Positions 44,664-53,894 of a stretch of DNA of 64,000 bases are shown here, piece after piece. The notes under the pieces were generated by a model, which ran no database searches, was not told the DNA's origin, and saw nothing but the letters and a program-made list of their open reading frames with translations. How positions within the stretch are numbered: position 1 is the stretch's first letter; the number at the start of each line of letters is the position of its first letter. Source of the DNA: Cupriavidus sp. BIS7 (lineage in GTDB: Bacteria > Pseudomonadota > Gammaproteobacteria > Burkholderiales > Burkholderiaceae); NCBI RefSeq assembly GCF_000292345.1, contig NZ_ALOU01000047.1, forward strand, positions 1 through 64,000, in the 5' to 3' direction. The position numbers were made by a program, and so were the translations under genes.

Positions 44664-46343
44664 CTATTTCCCTCGGGCAAGAACTTGCGTCAGACGGGTG
44701 AGCTCAGCGTCAGTGCATGGGAGTTTCCGCCGTAACTCTTCCTTTGACCGGCTCGGTATGCCGGCCTCGTGCATTAGCTCGTTCCGGGTTGGTGGTCTTG
44801 CCATGCCACGCTGTTGGAGTCTAAAAGATGCGGCAATCACCGCGGTTCGGTAAGCTTCATCCCGGAGTGTCCAGTCCACCACTCTTCCAGGGGGATTCCG
44901 CCTTCTTCCATATTTTTTATTATGGGCGTCGCCGACTTCTTTCAGCCATGCCGCATCCTCCCGAAACAGTCGTCTATAAAGCTGTTTTCTTTTCCGAATT
45001 GCCATAGACCACGGTTGAGGAGCAACAGCTTGAAGCGTAGCATTCCACTCATGTCGCAAGCGCATTAATTCGTCATGAGACGTCGCGGGCTTCAGTGTGT
45101 CGTCTCGTGCCCAATAGCGCGCGGTATAGACGGAGACCCCAAGTCGTTGTGCTATTTCAATGAACTTCATTCCACTGGCCTTAAGCGCCTTTGCCTTCAT
45201 CTTCCATGCATCTCCGTATCTTGTCACTCTGACAACGTCAGCAAGGGAAATCTCTCTGTTTGCCCACGATTTTGATACAAGTCCACAGAACCCGCACTCA
45301 CACCGCAATGCCACTAAGGTTTTATCCTTCTGGAAAGACAGAGAGTACCTGGCCGGCATGCCCCTTCCATGTTCCGCGTAGGGGTTCGGGCAATAATAGA
45401 ACGTGCGACCACTCCGTTTCTTTCTAGGAGAAATTGCATCCGGGTCCACATTGAACTTCACCGTGAAGAATATGTGCAATAGCTCCCGAATCATCGGGTT
45501 CCAGAGGGGCCGTGCCCCCATAAAGACGGTTCGAATCCACGCCACCCCTGGCGAATAATAGTTCTGTCTAATATCAATTCTGCTTAGGACATTTCCCCAG
45601 AAGCGCTCAAATTCCTCGAACACACGCTCATAGTTCACTTCACCTGCCGCCCAAAGCCCCGCCTGTACGGCTGCATCCCTATAATTCGGATGATGGGGTC
45701 TTTTGTCCAACCTTACTCCATTCAGAAATCCGACCAATCGCTCTCTTAAGAGCCTTTCTTCCGGACTTTCCCGAGAAATTTCCCTATATGTACCCACCTC
45801 CATTGGGATAAATGTCTCAGCTGGAATGATGTTGATTCTTCTCAAATCCGCGTACTCAAGACAGGCGCTGACAAGGTCGACCTTGTGAATGTGACATTTC
45901 CAAACACACGGCAGTTGGTGAGCCCGCCTCCAATATGCTTCGCCGCAAGTATTCCTGTCAGAATTTACGCAGTCAGGGCACCACCGCAAAAGTGCTGGCG
46001 GATTGAACGAAGGAAATAAGCACGCCTTCCTAGAAGCGAAGCTGGCACAAACAACTGCTGAATTTAGTATGTTTCCGTATTTCTCATCCGGCATATATGC
46101 ACAGACTGCTGGATACATTGTGTGGTTGTAGAATATCTCCTCCTTGCTCAATCCGATAGAGAAACTAGTTCGGTCGGAAAAAATTCCAATTCCGGACGGA
46201 AAATATGGTGCAACTCTCCACTCCTTCCCGAACAATTCCTTGAGCAAAATCCGGTAGGGCACGGTACTGTTCGAGACAAAATGCCGCATGCAAACGCTAA
46301 ACAGCAATTCATCCTCGTAGGGGCGCTCGATGTATACAGTCAT
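44664..46343 (-). CDS. tnsD: TnsD/TniQ-family target-selection protein of a Tn7-like transposon
   Basis: 559 aa. N-terminal TniQ part with EDELLFSVCMRHF, and the zinc-finger region RWCPDCVNSDRNTCGEAYWR followed by PCVWKCHIHKVDLV, giving the CxxC...CxxH ligands. The long C-terminal half is DNA-binding in TnsD, and the HTH-like MKFIEIAQRLGVSVYTARYW is visible. Length fits TnsD (attachment-site selector) rather than the short TniQ of CRISPR-associated elements. Low GC compared with the catabolic genes to the left. Starts 6 bases after tnsC. Confidence 0.85.
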   Translation of the reverse strand: MTVYIERPYEDELLFSVCMRHFVSNSTVPYRILLKELFGKEWRVAPYFPSGIGIFSDRTSFSIGLSKEEIFYNHTMYPAVCAYMPDEKYGNILNSAVVCASFASRKACLFPSFNPPALLRWCPDCVNSDRNTCGEAYWRRAHQLPCVWKCHIHKVDLVSACLEYADLRRINIIPAETFIPMEVGTYREISRESPEERLLRERLVGFLNGVRLDKRPHHPNYRDAAVQAGLWAAGEVNYERVFEEFERFWGNVLSRIDIRQNYYSPGVAWIRTVFMGARPLWNPMIRELLHIFFTVKFNVDPDAISPRKKRSGRTFYYCPNPYAEHGRGMPARYSLSFQKDKTLVALRCECGFCGLVSKSWANREISLADVVRVTRYGDAWKMKAKALKASGMKFIEIAQRLGVSVYTARYWARDDTLKPATSHDELMRLRHEWNATLQAVAPQPWSMAIRKRKQLYRRLFREDAAWLKEVGDAHNKKYGRRRNPPGRVVDWTLRDEAYRTAVIAASFRLQQRGMARPPTRNELMHEAGIPSRSKEELRRKLPCTDAELTRLTQVLARGK

Positions 46344-46349
46344 TATGTA

Positions 46350-47894
46350 TTACTCACCACGCCGGCTATTAAGAGACCGTTGGTCCGTTTCCATTTCTTC
46401 GGCGATTTTCTGCTCAATATTCCCTCGGCTCTTTGACTTTGCGTCGCCTTCCTCGTTCAAGTATTCTCGAACAAGAAATGAAACATCACATCCGGCATGG
46501 TCAAGCATAAGCGACTTTATTTTCCTGACCACTTGGTCCTGTGGTTTTCCCAGCGATATCAAGATTCCCACAGCATCGTTAAGCACTTGACTGGTCGCTC
46601 TATGTTTTGCCTTTTCTTCGACACGCACTCGTGCCAATGTTCGCGCAACTTCGGCACTGACGTTGGCGCACATTGTTTCAATAGTAGCGCTGCCGTTTAC
46701 AACATCGTCCAGGCGGTTGTCTCGGATTGCATCAACTAGGGGCTTGACTAGTTGGAAGCGCTCGTCGGCTACCGATGAAATTAAACTCGCATTGATGGAT
46801 TTCATACCCTTTTCAATAGCGATAGCCTGAGATAGCTCAAAGAGTCTGCTGGAGATACAGGGGTTCTTTTGCGATTTTTCGCGCAATGGGCCTTCAATCT
46901 CCTTTCTGCTCGCCACCTCTTCGGTCCATTGATATCGGACGATTTCAGACATGTATAGGTCCCATTCCTCTTCCGACATGCAAGGGCCGAGAAGGCGAAT
47001 ACCGGCATCCGTGGCTCTGCGCTTCGAATGCATATTGTCTGGATATAGGTTAATTGCACTAGGAAGCCCAATCTGCATAGTCGGCACTTCAATCCTATTT
47101 GCAAATGTCATGAAGAAATCAATATTGTTGTATCGCTGCTTTGCATCCAGAAGCACATTCTGAATTTCGTCAATAACTAGGATGCCCGTATACAATGACT
47201 CCAGGACTTCGCCAACAATATTCATCCTTGCTGCTAATGACGACCTTTGCGTAATTCGCTTCTCGAGGTCTGGAGCATCAAGTAGTCTTCCGACTTTCTT
47301 CAAAATCCAATGCATCAGCTCGGACAAGCTCCCATTTGGTGGGCACTCGACTTTCAACCAAACCAATTGAGTGATTCCATAATCCGGGTGCCTGATTACT
47401 TGAGGCAGAAATGACAAGCACCGATTAACTGCAGACGACTTTCCAATTCCCGATGGCCCTAGTAAACCGAGAGTGGCAGAATGGGTCGGCACAACATCCA
47501 TTAGCGGAATAAACCGCCCGGTATTTTGTGCGAGCGAGTATCGCCTTTGGACTATTTCCCGGCGCTTGGCCACCGGATTGCGCGATTCATAACCGCGCCA
47601 GATAGCTGCGTACATGTCACGCATAACGCCAAAATGCCACGGCATCGACTCCACCAAGAGCCTCAGTTTCGACAATGATTTAAGCCTATGGCTCGCCGAT
47701 TTCAATCGGTCAATTTCGCTGATTACAGGATAGTTCGAAAAATCCTCCACAGGTTCATCGCCGCAATAATATGGCGGAAGTGCCTCGATTAGAGGGTTCC
47801 CTTCATGCTCAGGGAAAGTCGAGCGCCTGTAGTCTGCGATGACATAAAGTTGCTCTGCCTTATTCTCTTCTAGGGTATTTTCAGATTGCTTCAT
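46350..47894 (-). CDS. tnsC: TnsC-like AAA+ transposition regulator
   Basis: 514 aa. Walker A LLGPSGIGKSSAVNR near residue 145, Walker B GILVIDEIQNVLLD near residue 230, matching the TnsC/TniB ATPases that connect the target selector to the transposase. The start codon follows the tnsB stop (TAG-ATG) directly. C-terminal region is basic and helical, as expected for contact with TnsA/TnsB. The low-GC sequence matches tnsB and tnsD, so the four genes moved together. Confidence 0.87.
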   Translation of the reverse strand: MKQSENTLEENKAEQLYVIADYRRSTFPEHEGNPLIEALPPYYCGDEPVEDFSNYPVISEIDRLKSASHRLKSLSKLRLLVESMPWHFGVMRDMYAAIWRGYESRNPVAKRREIVQRRYSLAQNTGRFIPLMDVVPTHSATLGLLGPSGIGKSSAVNRCLSFLPQVIRHPDYGITQLVWLKVECPPNGSLSELMHWILKKVGRLLDAPDLEKRITQRSSLAARMNIVGEVLESLYTGILVIDEIQNVLLDAKQRYNNIDFFMTFANRIEVPTMQIGLPSAINLYPDNMHSKRRATDAGIRLLGPCMSEEEWDLYMSEIVRYQWTEEVASRKEIEGPLREKSQKNPCISSRLFELSQAIAIEKGMKSINASLISSVADERFQLVKPLVDAIRDNRLDDVVNGSATIETMCANVSAEVARTLARVRVEEKAKHRATSQVLNDAVGILISLGKPQDQVVRKIKSLMLDHAGCDVSFLVREYLNEEGDAKSKSRGNIEQKIAEEMETDQRSLNSRRGE

Positions 47895-50033
47895 CTAAGA
47901 ACTCTTCGTGTTCTGGTTCTGCCGATTTTTCTTGAGCGCCTTTAGCGCCGCGACTGAAACGCTCTCGAGTGCCCCTTCCCTGCTTGAGGCCCTAGTTGGA
48001 GCATCAATGCGCCCGGCATGGCCCGCAACTTCAACTCCCACACTCGCCATATGTCTAATGGCGTCCGTAAGCGCTCGTTCATCCAGCCTGGCTTCCCGAA
48101 TTCCATCCGTCGAAAGCCTTTTTATCCCCTGCTCCTCCATAGCCTCTGTTCGTTTCTTACTGGCTTGCTCGATGATGGCGTCTGCCTTGTCTCGAAGCTT
48201 CATCTTCAACGGCTCGAATTTATCGAATCCGTTGTTTAGGTTTTTTGTGGCTGCTAGACGATATTGGGCAATGTCTGACATTGAAACCCCGAAGTCGATT
48301 TGCATGCCCGTCTCGCGGAGACTTGCCTTCTCAAAACTGCCATCCCCATAGAGAACGTACATCTTGCTCGGATTATTGGGGTCATAAGCAATTTCAGTTT
48401 CGAAGTTCTTGTGCCTAGCTCGGGCGAACCACTCCTCGCGTACGGCACGTGGCGTTTCATAGCACCGCCTCGCGAAATTGATGCCCTCCTCAGTAACAGT
48501 TGCCCTAGCTCTGGGATAAACACACGAGCGCATTTCGTCCAAACTTCCGGTCTGCAATATTCCGCTGTACTCCGACGTTCCGAACTTCCACAGTTCTACA
48601 GGCGTTGGACTCAGTTCAGCTTCCACCATCTTCGGAATCTGAGACTTCATTCGTAGAGGGCGGTTGTTATATTCAATAACGCTTATCAAGAAAACGGCCG
48701 TAAACTCGTGAAGCGTCAACACTGAATCTAGCCGATAATCAGGACCGCCGCGCTCATTGAAATCCGATTCAACATGCCCGGGGACGAAATCGCCCCATAT
48801 AGCGTTTAGCAAGTTGAATCTCGATTCAACGATTGACTTCCAGTCTGGCCGAAATGCTTTTGTGTTTTTTACATTTATGAGTAATCGCTGGACAATTTTC
48901 TCCCACGCTCTAATGCTTACAAACTCCGAACCGTGGTCGGCTCGAATTGTTCGTGGCAGATGATGAGAAGGCCACCAATCCTCGTAGGCTTCGACTCCAA
49001 ACTCTTGGCACAAGGCGACCTTCGGCGTAATGACGCTCTCCATTGCCAGTGCTGCACCCTCAATTGAAGGAGGAGATAGGCTTACAGAAATCCCCACAAT
49101 TAGGCGTGAAAATGTGTCAGATACTATATATATAGTTGGCCGCCCAATTATCTTCGTCCTATCAAACGCGGAGACGAGATATACATCTCCAATCGTCGCA
49201 TCAATTTGAAACTCCGCTCCAGGTCCGTACGCCGTCGTTTTCCCAACGAAGGGTCTATGCTTCAGGGCAAAGGTACGCTCCCCCAGTTTTTTGCGTATCT
49301 TTTTCGTGAAGGGCCGTGTCGACTCTATGTGGTGACGAAGCTGGTCAATTGTGAAACGCTCTGTTACCTCCCAATCACGACAATGATGTTGGTTGATGTA
49401 ATCCAGGCCCTGCTGCAGGGTTCTCTTTTTTCCACCCAGGACATAACACGCCGCAACCTCCAGTATTTCGCGATTTGAGTCGTTGACTGGCGTCCCGATT
49501 CCAGCTCTTACAATTCGCTTTCGGCCCGTTTTATTGGTAGGGTTTCTTTTCTTTCCCTTTCCACCACATTTGTATCTATCATCCTCTAAAGCGCTGACTG
49601 TCATTCCCCTCGCAAGGAATCGCCTTGTATGGAATGAGATAGTCGGAACGGATACCCCTACCTTTGCAGCTTGTTCTGCAATTTTTTTCCCGCGCTTGCT
49701 TGCCACAAGGATTTCGAAGAGATTGTCTTCTTCAACGAGTGGCGCAATCCACCGCATGCGCTCCAGTGCATAGGCGCTAGGGTCCGCTTGGGGTTTCCTG
49801 GCAGACGGGTCCTCAAGGATGAACTCCAATGCATCGTCACCCTGGTATTCCGAACTGAAACGCAATTGAAACGTTTCAGTGCTGTGCGGCTCTGGCCACT
49901 CACTGCCGGAGGTAGGAATCGTGAAGGTGTAGTTCGATTGCCGACCAGTCCAGACAATGCGGTGTAGTTCTCTCTCCGCCCCCTTCCGGAGTCTGAACAG
50001 CATTCCTGAGACGAGTTGCGGAAGAATGTTCAT
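47895..50033 (-). CDS. tnsB: TnsB-like DDE transposase
   Basis: 712 aa. The DDE triad is readable: Asp in AEFQIDATIGDVYLVS, Asp in IRADHGSEFVSIRAWE, and Glu in DWKSIVESRFNLLN. N-terminal helical DNA-binding domains and a C-terminal Mu-like beta barrel (EIAYDPNNPSKMYVLYGDG) complete the family layout. The ATG at 50033 overlaps the tnsA stop as ATGA; ATGs at 50039 and a start at 50063 are alternatives. Cuts and joins the 3' transposon ends together with TnsA. Confidence 0.88.
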   Translation of the reverse strand: MNILPQLVSGMLFRLRKGAERELHRIVWTGRQSNYTFTIPTSGSEWPEPHSTETFQLRFSSEYQGDDALEFILEDPSARKPQADPSAYALERMRWIAPLVEEDNLFEILVASKRGKKIAEQAAKVGVSVPTISFHTRRFLARGMTVSALEDDRYKCGGKGKKRNPTNKTGRKRIVRAGIGTPVNDSNREILEVAACYVLGGKKRTLQQGLDYINQHHCRDWEVTERFTIDQLRHHIESTRPFTKKIRKKLGERTFALKHRPFVGKTTAYGPGAEFQIDATIGDVYLVSAFDRTKIIGRPTIYIVSDTFSRLIVGISVSLSPPSIEGAALAMESVITPKVALCQEFGVEAYEDWWPSHHLPRTIRADHGSEFVSIRAWEKIVQRLLINVKNTKAFRPDWKSIVESRFNLLNAIWGDFVPGHVESDFNERGGPDYRLDSVLTLHEFTAVFLISVIEYNNRPLRMKSQIPKMVEAELSPTPVELWKFGTSEYSGILQTGSLDEMRSCVYPRARATVTEEGINFARRCYETPRAVREEWFARARHKNFETEIAYDPNNPSKMYVLYGDGSFEKASLRETGMQIDFGVSMSDIAQYRLAATKNLNNGFDKFEPLKMKLRDKADAIIEQASKKRTEAMEEQGIKRLSTDGIREARLDERALTDAIRHMASVGVEVAGHAGRIDAPTRASSREGALESVSVAALKALKKNRQNQNTKSS

Positions 50034-50989
50034 TGCCATTGCGCGTTTACGAAAAGAACGCAATCTTTTGTAATATCACCCGCGTTAATATCTGTTTCCA
50101 GAACCCGCTCAGCCAGCAAACGTCGAATTGCTGCAAGGGCGGTCCCGAGCGGCTGCCCGAATTCTGTGTCTGTGTGGTTCGCTAATTCCCTCAGGCCAAT
50201 CTCTCGTCCTGCAACTTCGCTCAGTAGAAAATCATAAAGTGGATTGACGCCAAGTTCGAAGGGCCGCTCGTACTGTTTCCGCCGTGCGTCGTATATCCAT
50301 TGGAGATTCTGAAAGCGCTGCGTTTTGAGTTCGGAAGCGAGCGCGACTCGCGTTGGAATGCCACGCAAGCGCCAGAACTCCTCTGCAATAGCAAGCTTCT
50401 CTCTCGTTCTCGGGTTTTCGTAGTCCTCGTCTTCCTTCACAGCAACGACTTCCACTCCCTCCTTCGTTACGAGGAAAAGGTCTGCCGTTTGAGGAATTGC
50501 GAATCGATACTTCCTGTTCATCGGGTGCTTTACACCGAGCGAGGCAGCAATGCCGAGCGTGAGTGTCACGGGAAGCATTGGATACTGTTCCCGTATATCC
50601 AACACGTTCATGTCAAACCAAGCGGCAAGGTATGCTGCATATTCGTTATCCGACAGGAGATGGTGCGTCCGGAAACCAGTACGTGAGGATGAGGTCCGAT
50701 GGGAAACGCCCTTTGATGAAAGGTCGTCAATTTGAATGAATGGACGATACGTCGGGCCCTCGCCTTGTCCTCGCCCCTCTAACAAGAATCTCTCAAACTT
50801 TTTGGGCGTCATTTCGAACCGAGGCACTTTTGCCTTTGAAGCCTTAGTGGCTACTCGTCTCCTTGGTGCCCCTAACGCCTGAACTGCGGCCTCGGCCTTC
50901 GCAAGCCTGTTACGCACTTTCTGCAACTGCATAGCTTCGTGCTTCTCCTGTCGCCCTGCGCTCCGCACGAGTGCCACCCTCGCACGCAC
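50030..50989 (-). CDS. tnsA: TnsA-like endonuclease
   Basis: 319 aa. The restriction-enzyme-like core shows Glu in SDNEYAAYLAAWFDMNVLDI, REQYPMLP, Asp in IPQTADLFLV and Lys in VVAVKEDEDY, the catalytic set of TnsA, followed by EKLAIAEEFWRLRGI. In Tn7 TnsA cuts the 5' ends, giving cut-and-paste movement. About 70 residues longer at the N-terminus than I would expect (basic, coiled). First gene of the tnsABCD operon. Confidence 0.87.
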   Translation of the reverse strand: MRARVALVRSAGRQEKHEAMQLQKVRNRLAKAEAAVQALGAPRRRVATKASKAKVPRFEMTPKKFERFLLEGRGQGEGPTYRPFIQIDDLSSKGVSHRTSSSRTGFRTHHLLSDNEYAAYLAAWFDMNVLDIREQYPMLPVTLTLGIAASLGVKHPMNRKYRFAIPQTADLFLVTKEGVEVVAVKEDEDYENPRTREKLAIAEEFWRLRGIPTRVALASELKTQRFQNLQWIYDARRKQYERPFELGVNPLYDFLLSEVAGREIGLRELANHTDTEFGQPLGTALAAIRRLLAERVLETDINAGDITKDCVLFVNAQWQ

Positions 50990-51353
50990 GGCGATAAATA
51001 GAGCAATTCCGGTTATGCCAGAGCGCCGTCGATTTGGGCGCGACTGCCCGAGGGCGCTTCAGCAGTGACGCTGTGGGCCCGCCTGGGAAGCCGGAATTGA
51101 ATTTCGAATTGGATTGCCTGCGCTTGGCGGAAAGTCAGCGAAGACAGCTGACGTGGTCAAAGGCGTTCCATGTAGCCATGACTGCAGCAAAGCGCAAACG
51201 CTTCAGAGAATGGGCTATGAGCGCATATTCGATGTGCTTCCCTTGTTCGAGGGCGAACATATGCTGCCCCCTCCACTATTTTGAGTTGACAAGGAGGGAG
51301 CGGCCAGAGCACACTACAAAGTCGCGGGTGTGTAGCTCTCTGCTCACGCTCAA

Positions 51354-51383
51354 GGGCAACTGAGGTTCCAGCCTCAGTTGCCC
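51354..51383. terminator. Perfect 12-base hairpin
   Basis: GGGCAACTGAGG pairs with CCTCAGTTGCCC around a 6-base loop. It has no T-run in either direction, so it may be an RNA structure or part of a DNA end rather than a classical terminator. Confidence 0.4.
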
Positions 51384-51587
51384 ACCCTCTTACATTGCGG
51401 CGTTACGCCGCTCGGGTGCTTTGGTTCACCATCGTGAACTTTCAATGTGGCCCTATCTTGCTATCGTCCTTTCCAACTTCGCTGTGCCAGAACCGCCGCC
51501 GCTCATACGACGCCAGCAGTATTCGACTCGTATAGCGTAAAATGCAGCAAAGTGTATAATTAATTGCTGAAAATTCCTTCTGTGCCC

Positions 51588-51606
51588 GCCGAGCTTCGGC
51601 TTTTTT
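51588..51606 (+). terminator. Rho-independent terminator, plus strand
   Basis: GCCGA-GCT-TCGGC is followed directly by six T. It is nested within a wider TGCCCGC...GCGGGCA pairing (51583-51613). It points rightwards although no gene to its left on the plus strand is supported, so an unannotated transcript may end here. Confidence 0.55.
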
Positions 51607-51627
51607 GCGGGCAAACAGCAGGAAATT

Positions 51628-52284
51628 TTAGCACGCCATTTTTCCGTCACGCAACGGAAACGCATCTTTTCGCTCGTGCGGTCGTCCAAGCCCGCCTTCC
51701 TCGTAAGCCTTTACCTTCCAGCACATACCTAACGAAGCAGTCTTGACGAGGATTCGGCGTACGCCGTCGGCCTCGCTCGAATGTCGCTGGTCATCACACT
51801 CAGCCAACAGAGCGAACAGCCTCTCGCAGGCCCCGGCGCTGGCCAACCCATACCAGTCGTCTACGATGCAGGCGCAATCGGCCAGCATGGGAGCAACCTG
51901 AATCAAGTCGCAGTCAAGCAAGACGGGATGCTCCGGATGCCGCCGCAAGAGGTCGTCGTCCAGCCACTCCCTGCGAGGTCGGCTTGGCCTTTTTCGAGCT
52001 CGCAGGCCCCGACCAGAGCGCCAGGTCGCACCTACAACGTGGGTTCGAACGGACGCCGGCAGCATCTGCAATGCAGCTCGGTAGCCAAGGAGCGGTATCC
52101 ACCAGCTATGGAGTACGACTTCAGTTTGAGGGCATGCATCGATGACGGCCTCCAAGAGGCCATTGTTCTCGAACAATACGTGCCCTGCTGCACGCAAGCG
52201 GGGACGTTCGCTTCCACGAAACGTCACCATGTTCGGATGCAGTACGCCGTCGTACGCCAGGTACAGGGTTGGATTGGTTCCCAT
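51628..52284 (-). CDS. HAD-domain protein (haloacid dehalogenase-like)
   Basis: 218 aa from the ATG at 52284, which has AAGAGGAG upstream. Starts TLYLAYDGVLHPNMVTF, the HAD motif I with one changed residue (usual DxDG; here AYDG, so the first nucleophilic Asp is missing). Then TEVVLHSWWIPLLGYRA for motif II and VLLDCDLIQVAP and CIVDDWYGLAS further on. Resembles the small HAD proteins common in Burkholderiales accessory DNA. If motif I is read correctly, it may be catalytically dead. Confidence 0.65.
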   Translation of the reverse strand: MGTNPTLYLAYDGVLHPNMVTFRGSERPRLRAAGHVLFENNGLLEAVIDACPQTEVVLHSWWIPLLGYRAALQMLPASVRTHVVGATWRSGRGLRARKRPSRPRREWLDDDLLRRHPEHPVLLDCDLIQVAPMLADCACIVDDWYGLASAGACERLFALLAECDDQRHSSEADGVRRILVKTASLGMCWKVKAYEEGGLGRPHERKDAFPLRDGKMAC

Positions 52285-52490
52285 AGCTACTCCTCTTGGG
52301 AACAGACCACAGCTGCCCCTCAAAGCCCCAACGGCTCTGAAGTTAGGTCTAAAATAATTCGACGAAGCCAACGCTGGTCGGAACCGTCTGCTCACATTCC
52401 ATGAGATGAACTCCATGGGGTGCGCAGAAGCGCGGGTGCAATAACCATGCTCGCCGCGGATTCGACTCCATTGCCTAGAGGGGTTTCACA

Positions 52491-53048
52491 TTGGCCCACA
52501 CGAGTACACCGTGGTCGCGGCTAGCCGCACGCACCGCGCGGGGAATCCTTGCGCGCAAGGGCGTATCGTTTGATGAAGTCGCCGCGAAAATCTCCACCAT
52601 GGGCATCCCCGAGTCGTTTAGGGGAGCAGCAAGCAGAATCCAGCGGGGTACCTATAGCCTCGCGTACTTTCTTGCGCTGCTTCGAGCAGTGGGAGCGGAA
52701 TGTCCGGCCCAGTGGACCAACTTTGTCGACTCCGATGAGTCGTGGGAAGCTGCTGCTAGCCATGTTCTTCTCCACGAAATCAGTGCTCAGGGACTTAGCA
52801 TTGAACAGCTATCCCATCGCCTCGAGGCATTCGGCACACCAATCAGTCCGGAGCGGCTCACCGCTCAAGTCACAAGCGGTGAGTTTCCATTTACGCTGAT
52901 GCTACAAACCGCTCTGGTTGCACAAATTCCCGAGTTCATCCGATTCGTAGACCAAAGTGACCTTGCTGAAGCTGCCGGCCTGTCGTCCGCTTCGTTCACC
53001 ACCAAAACCGACGGTGAACAGCGAAGACGTGTCCACCTACGGCCCTAG
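52491..53048 (+). CDS. Protein with two DUF6471-like repeats
   Basis: 185 aa. Two related units: SRLAARTARGILARKGVSFD EVAAKISTMGIPESF...RIQRGTYSLAYFLALLRAVG (residues 9-70) and WEAAASHVLLHEISAQGLSI EQLSHRLEAFG...TSGEFPFTLMLQTALV (residues 83-145). The unit looks like the DUF6471 helical, possibly HTH-like, domain usually found once. TTG start at 52491 after GAGGGG; no ATG is available. Possibly a small DNA-binding protein. Function unknown. Confidence 0.6.
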   Translation: MAHTSTPWSRLAARTARGILARKGVSFDEVAAKISTMGIPESFRGAASRIQRGTYSLAYFLALLRAVGAECPAQWTNFVDSDESWEAAASHVLLHEISAQGLSIEQLSHRLEAFGTPISPERLTAQVTSGEFPFTLMLQTALVAQIPEFIRFVDQSDLAEAAGLSSASFTTKTDGEQRRRVHLRP

Positions 53049-53207
53049 ATACTCCACCAGGCGCCCGCTAGCAGAACGAGGGACATCTCCAGAGTGCAGT
53101 CGCATGTGGTCAACATGGGGATGTAAGGCTTGATGTGGTTCTGCGTGTGGAGCCTTACGTGGTGCGTTCATCGACGCACCTCCATCGTACGTCGGCTCGA
53201 TAAGAAA

Positions 53208-53684
53208 TCAAGCTCTTTTTACACCATCCGAAGCGACGTCGAGCTCGAGTATCGCGTAGAACGGGTGAAGTTCTTTGGCAACGTCAAAAGAGACACAGAC
53301 ACTCTGCGTGATGTCTTCGATTCCTCCTCGTAGCTTCTCATCGAATGCTGCGAACTGCGACACCAGGAGTTGCCCGGCGTCCGGTTCGCCAGGCTCGGCA
53401 AGTATCACAAACAATGGGCCACCTCTGGCGACAGCGACGCGCTGTCTTACATAGACGCGAACGAGCGGTGGCGTAGCCCAGAGCTTTCTTGTTGTGGAGA
53501 ACCGACCTACGGCATGGGTGTCTCCACGGTATGTCCTCAGGAAGCGCCAATCCGTGACAACAATAGGGTGTCGTCCAAAGCGGTGGTCATCACGAGCGGC
53601 AATTTTTTCAGCGGCATTCCAGAGCTTGGTCGCGCTAACGTCCCGATGGACATACCGATTCATGGTGCTCGGCATGATTTTCAT
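53208..53684 (-). CDS. Hypothetical protein (158 aa)
   Basis: ATG 53684 is preceded by AGGAGAT. The sequence is a mixed alpha/beta soluble protein with VSATKLWNAAEKIAARDDHR and a strand-rich end GGPLFVILAEPGEPDAGQLL. Not recognised. Neighbours are other single hypothetical genes of the accessory stretch. Confidence 0.5.
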   Translation of the reverse strand: MKIMPSTMNRYVHRDVSATKLWNAAEKIAARDDHRFGRHPIVVTDWRFLRTYRGDTHAVGRFSTTRKLWATPPLVRVYVRQRVAVARGGPLFVILAEPGEPDAGQLLVSQFAAFDEKLRGGIEDITQSVCVSFDVAKELHPFYAILELDVASDGVKRA

Positions 53685-53894
53685 GGCAGCATCTCCTACA
53701 TGAAGGATTTGCGCTAGCGGACTAGCCGTGGCTGCGGCAGCCAGCCTCGCTCAGGCGAATGCGCTTTAGCAATTGAATGGTGATGCGGTTGCCGGCTCGT
53801 GATACTGATTTTCGTGGCACGGCCGTATAGGATAAGTGGCGAGTCGCAGTCCCATTCGTAGTGATGCATGTAAGGGCACTACGTGAGCTACTGC

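Larger units (their letters stand above)
50990..51627. other. Gene-free stretch upstream of tnsA with several hairpins
   Basis: 638 bases with no convincing gene. It should hold the tnsA promoter and, if the Tn7 layout is kept, the right end with overlapping TnsB sites, but I could not recognise those repeats. Three hairpins follow in a row: 51354-51383, GCGGCG-TTA-CGCCGC at 51397-51411, and GTTCAC-CATC-GTGAAC at 51424-51439. A fourth, with a T-run, is at 51588-51606. A 109-codon frame at 51034 does not look like a protein. Confidence 0.5.

Noticed and set aside
44435-50989. CRISPR-associated transposon
   Set aside because: The TnsD/TniQ protein is full length, tnsA is separate, and there is no Cas gene or repeat array anywhere in the window.
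51034-51363. 109-codon frame between tnsA and the HAD gene
   Set aside because: Sequence has no protein-like pattern and ends inside a hairpin; treated as non-coding.
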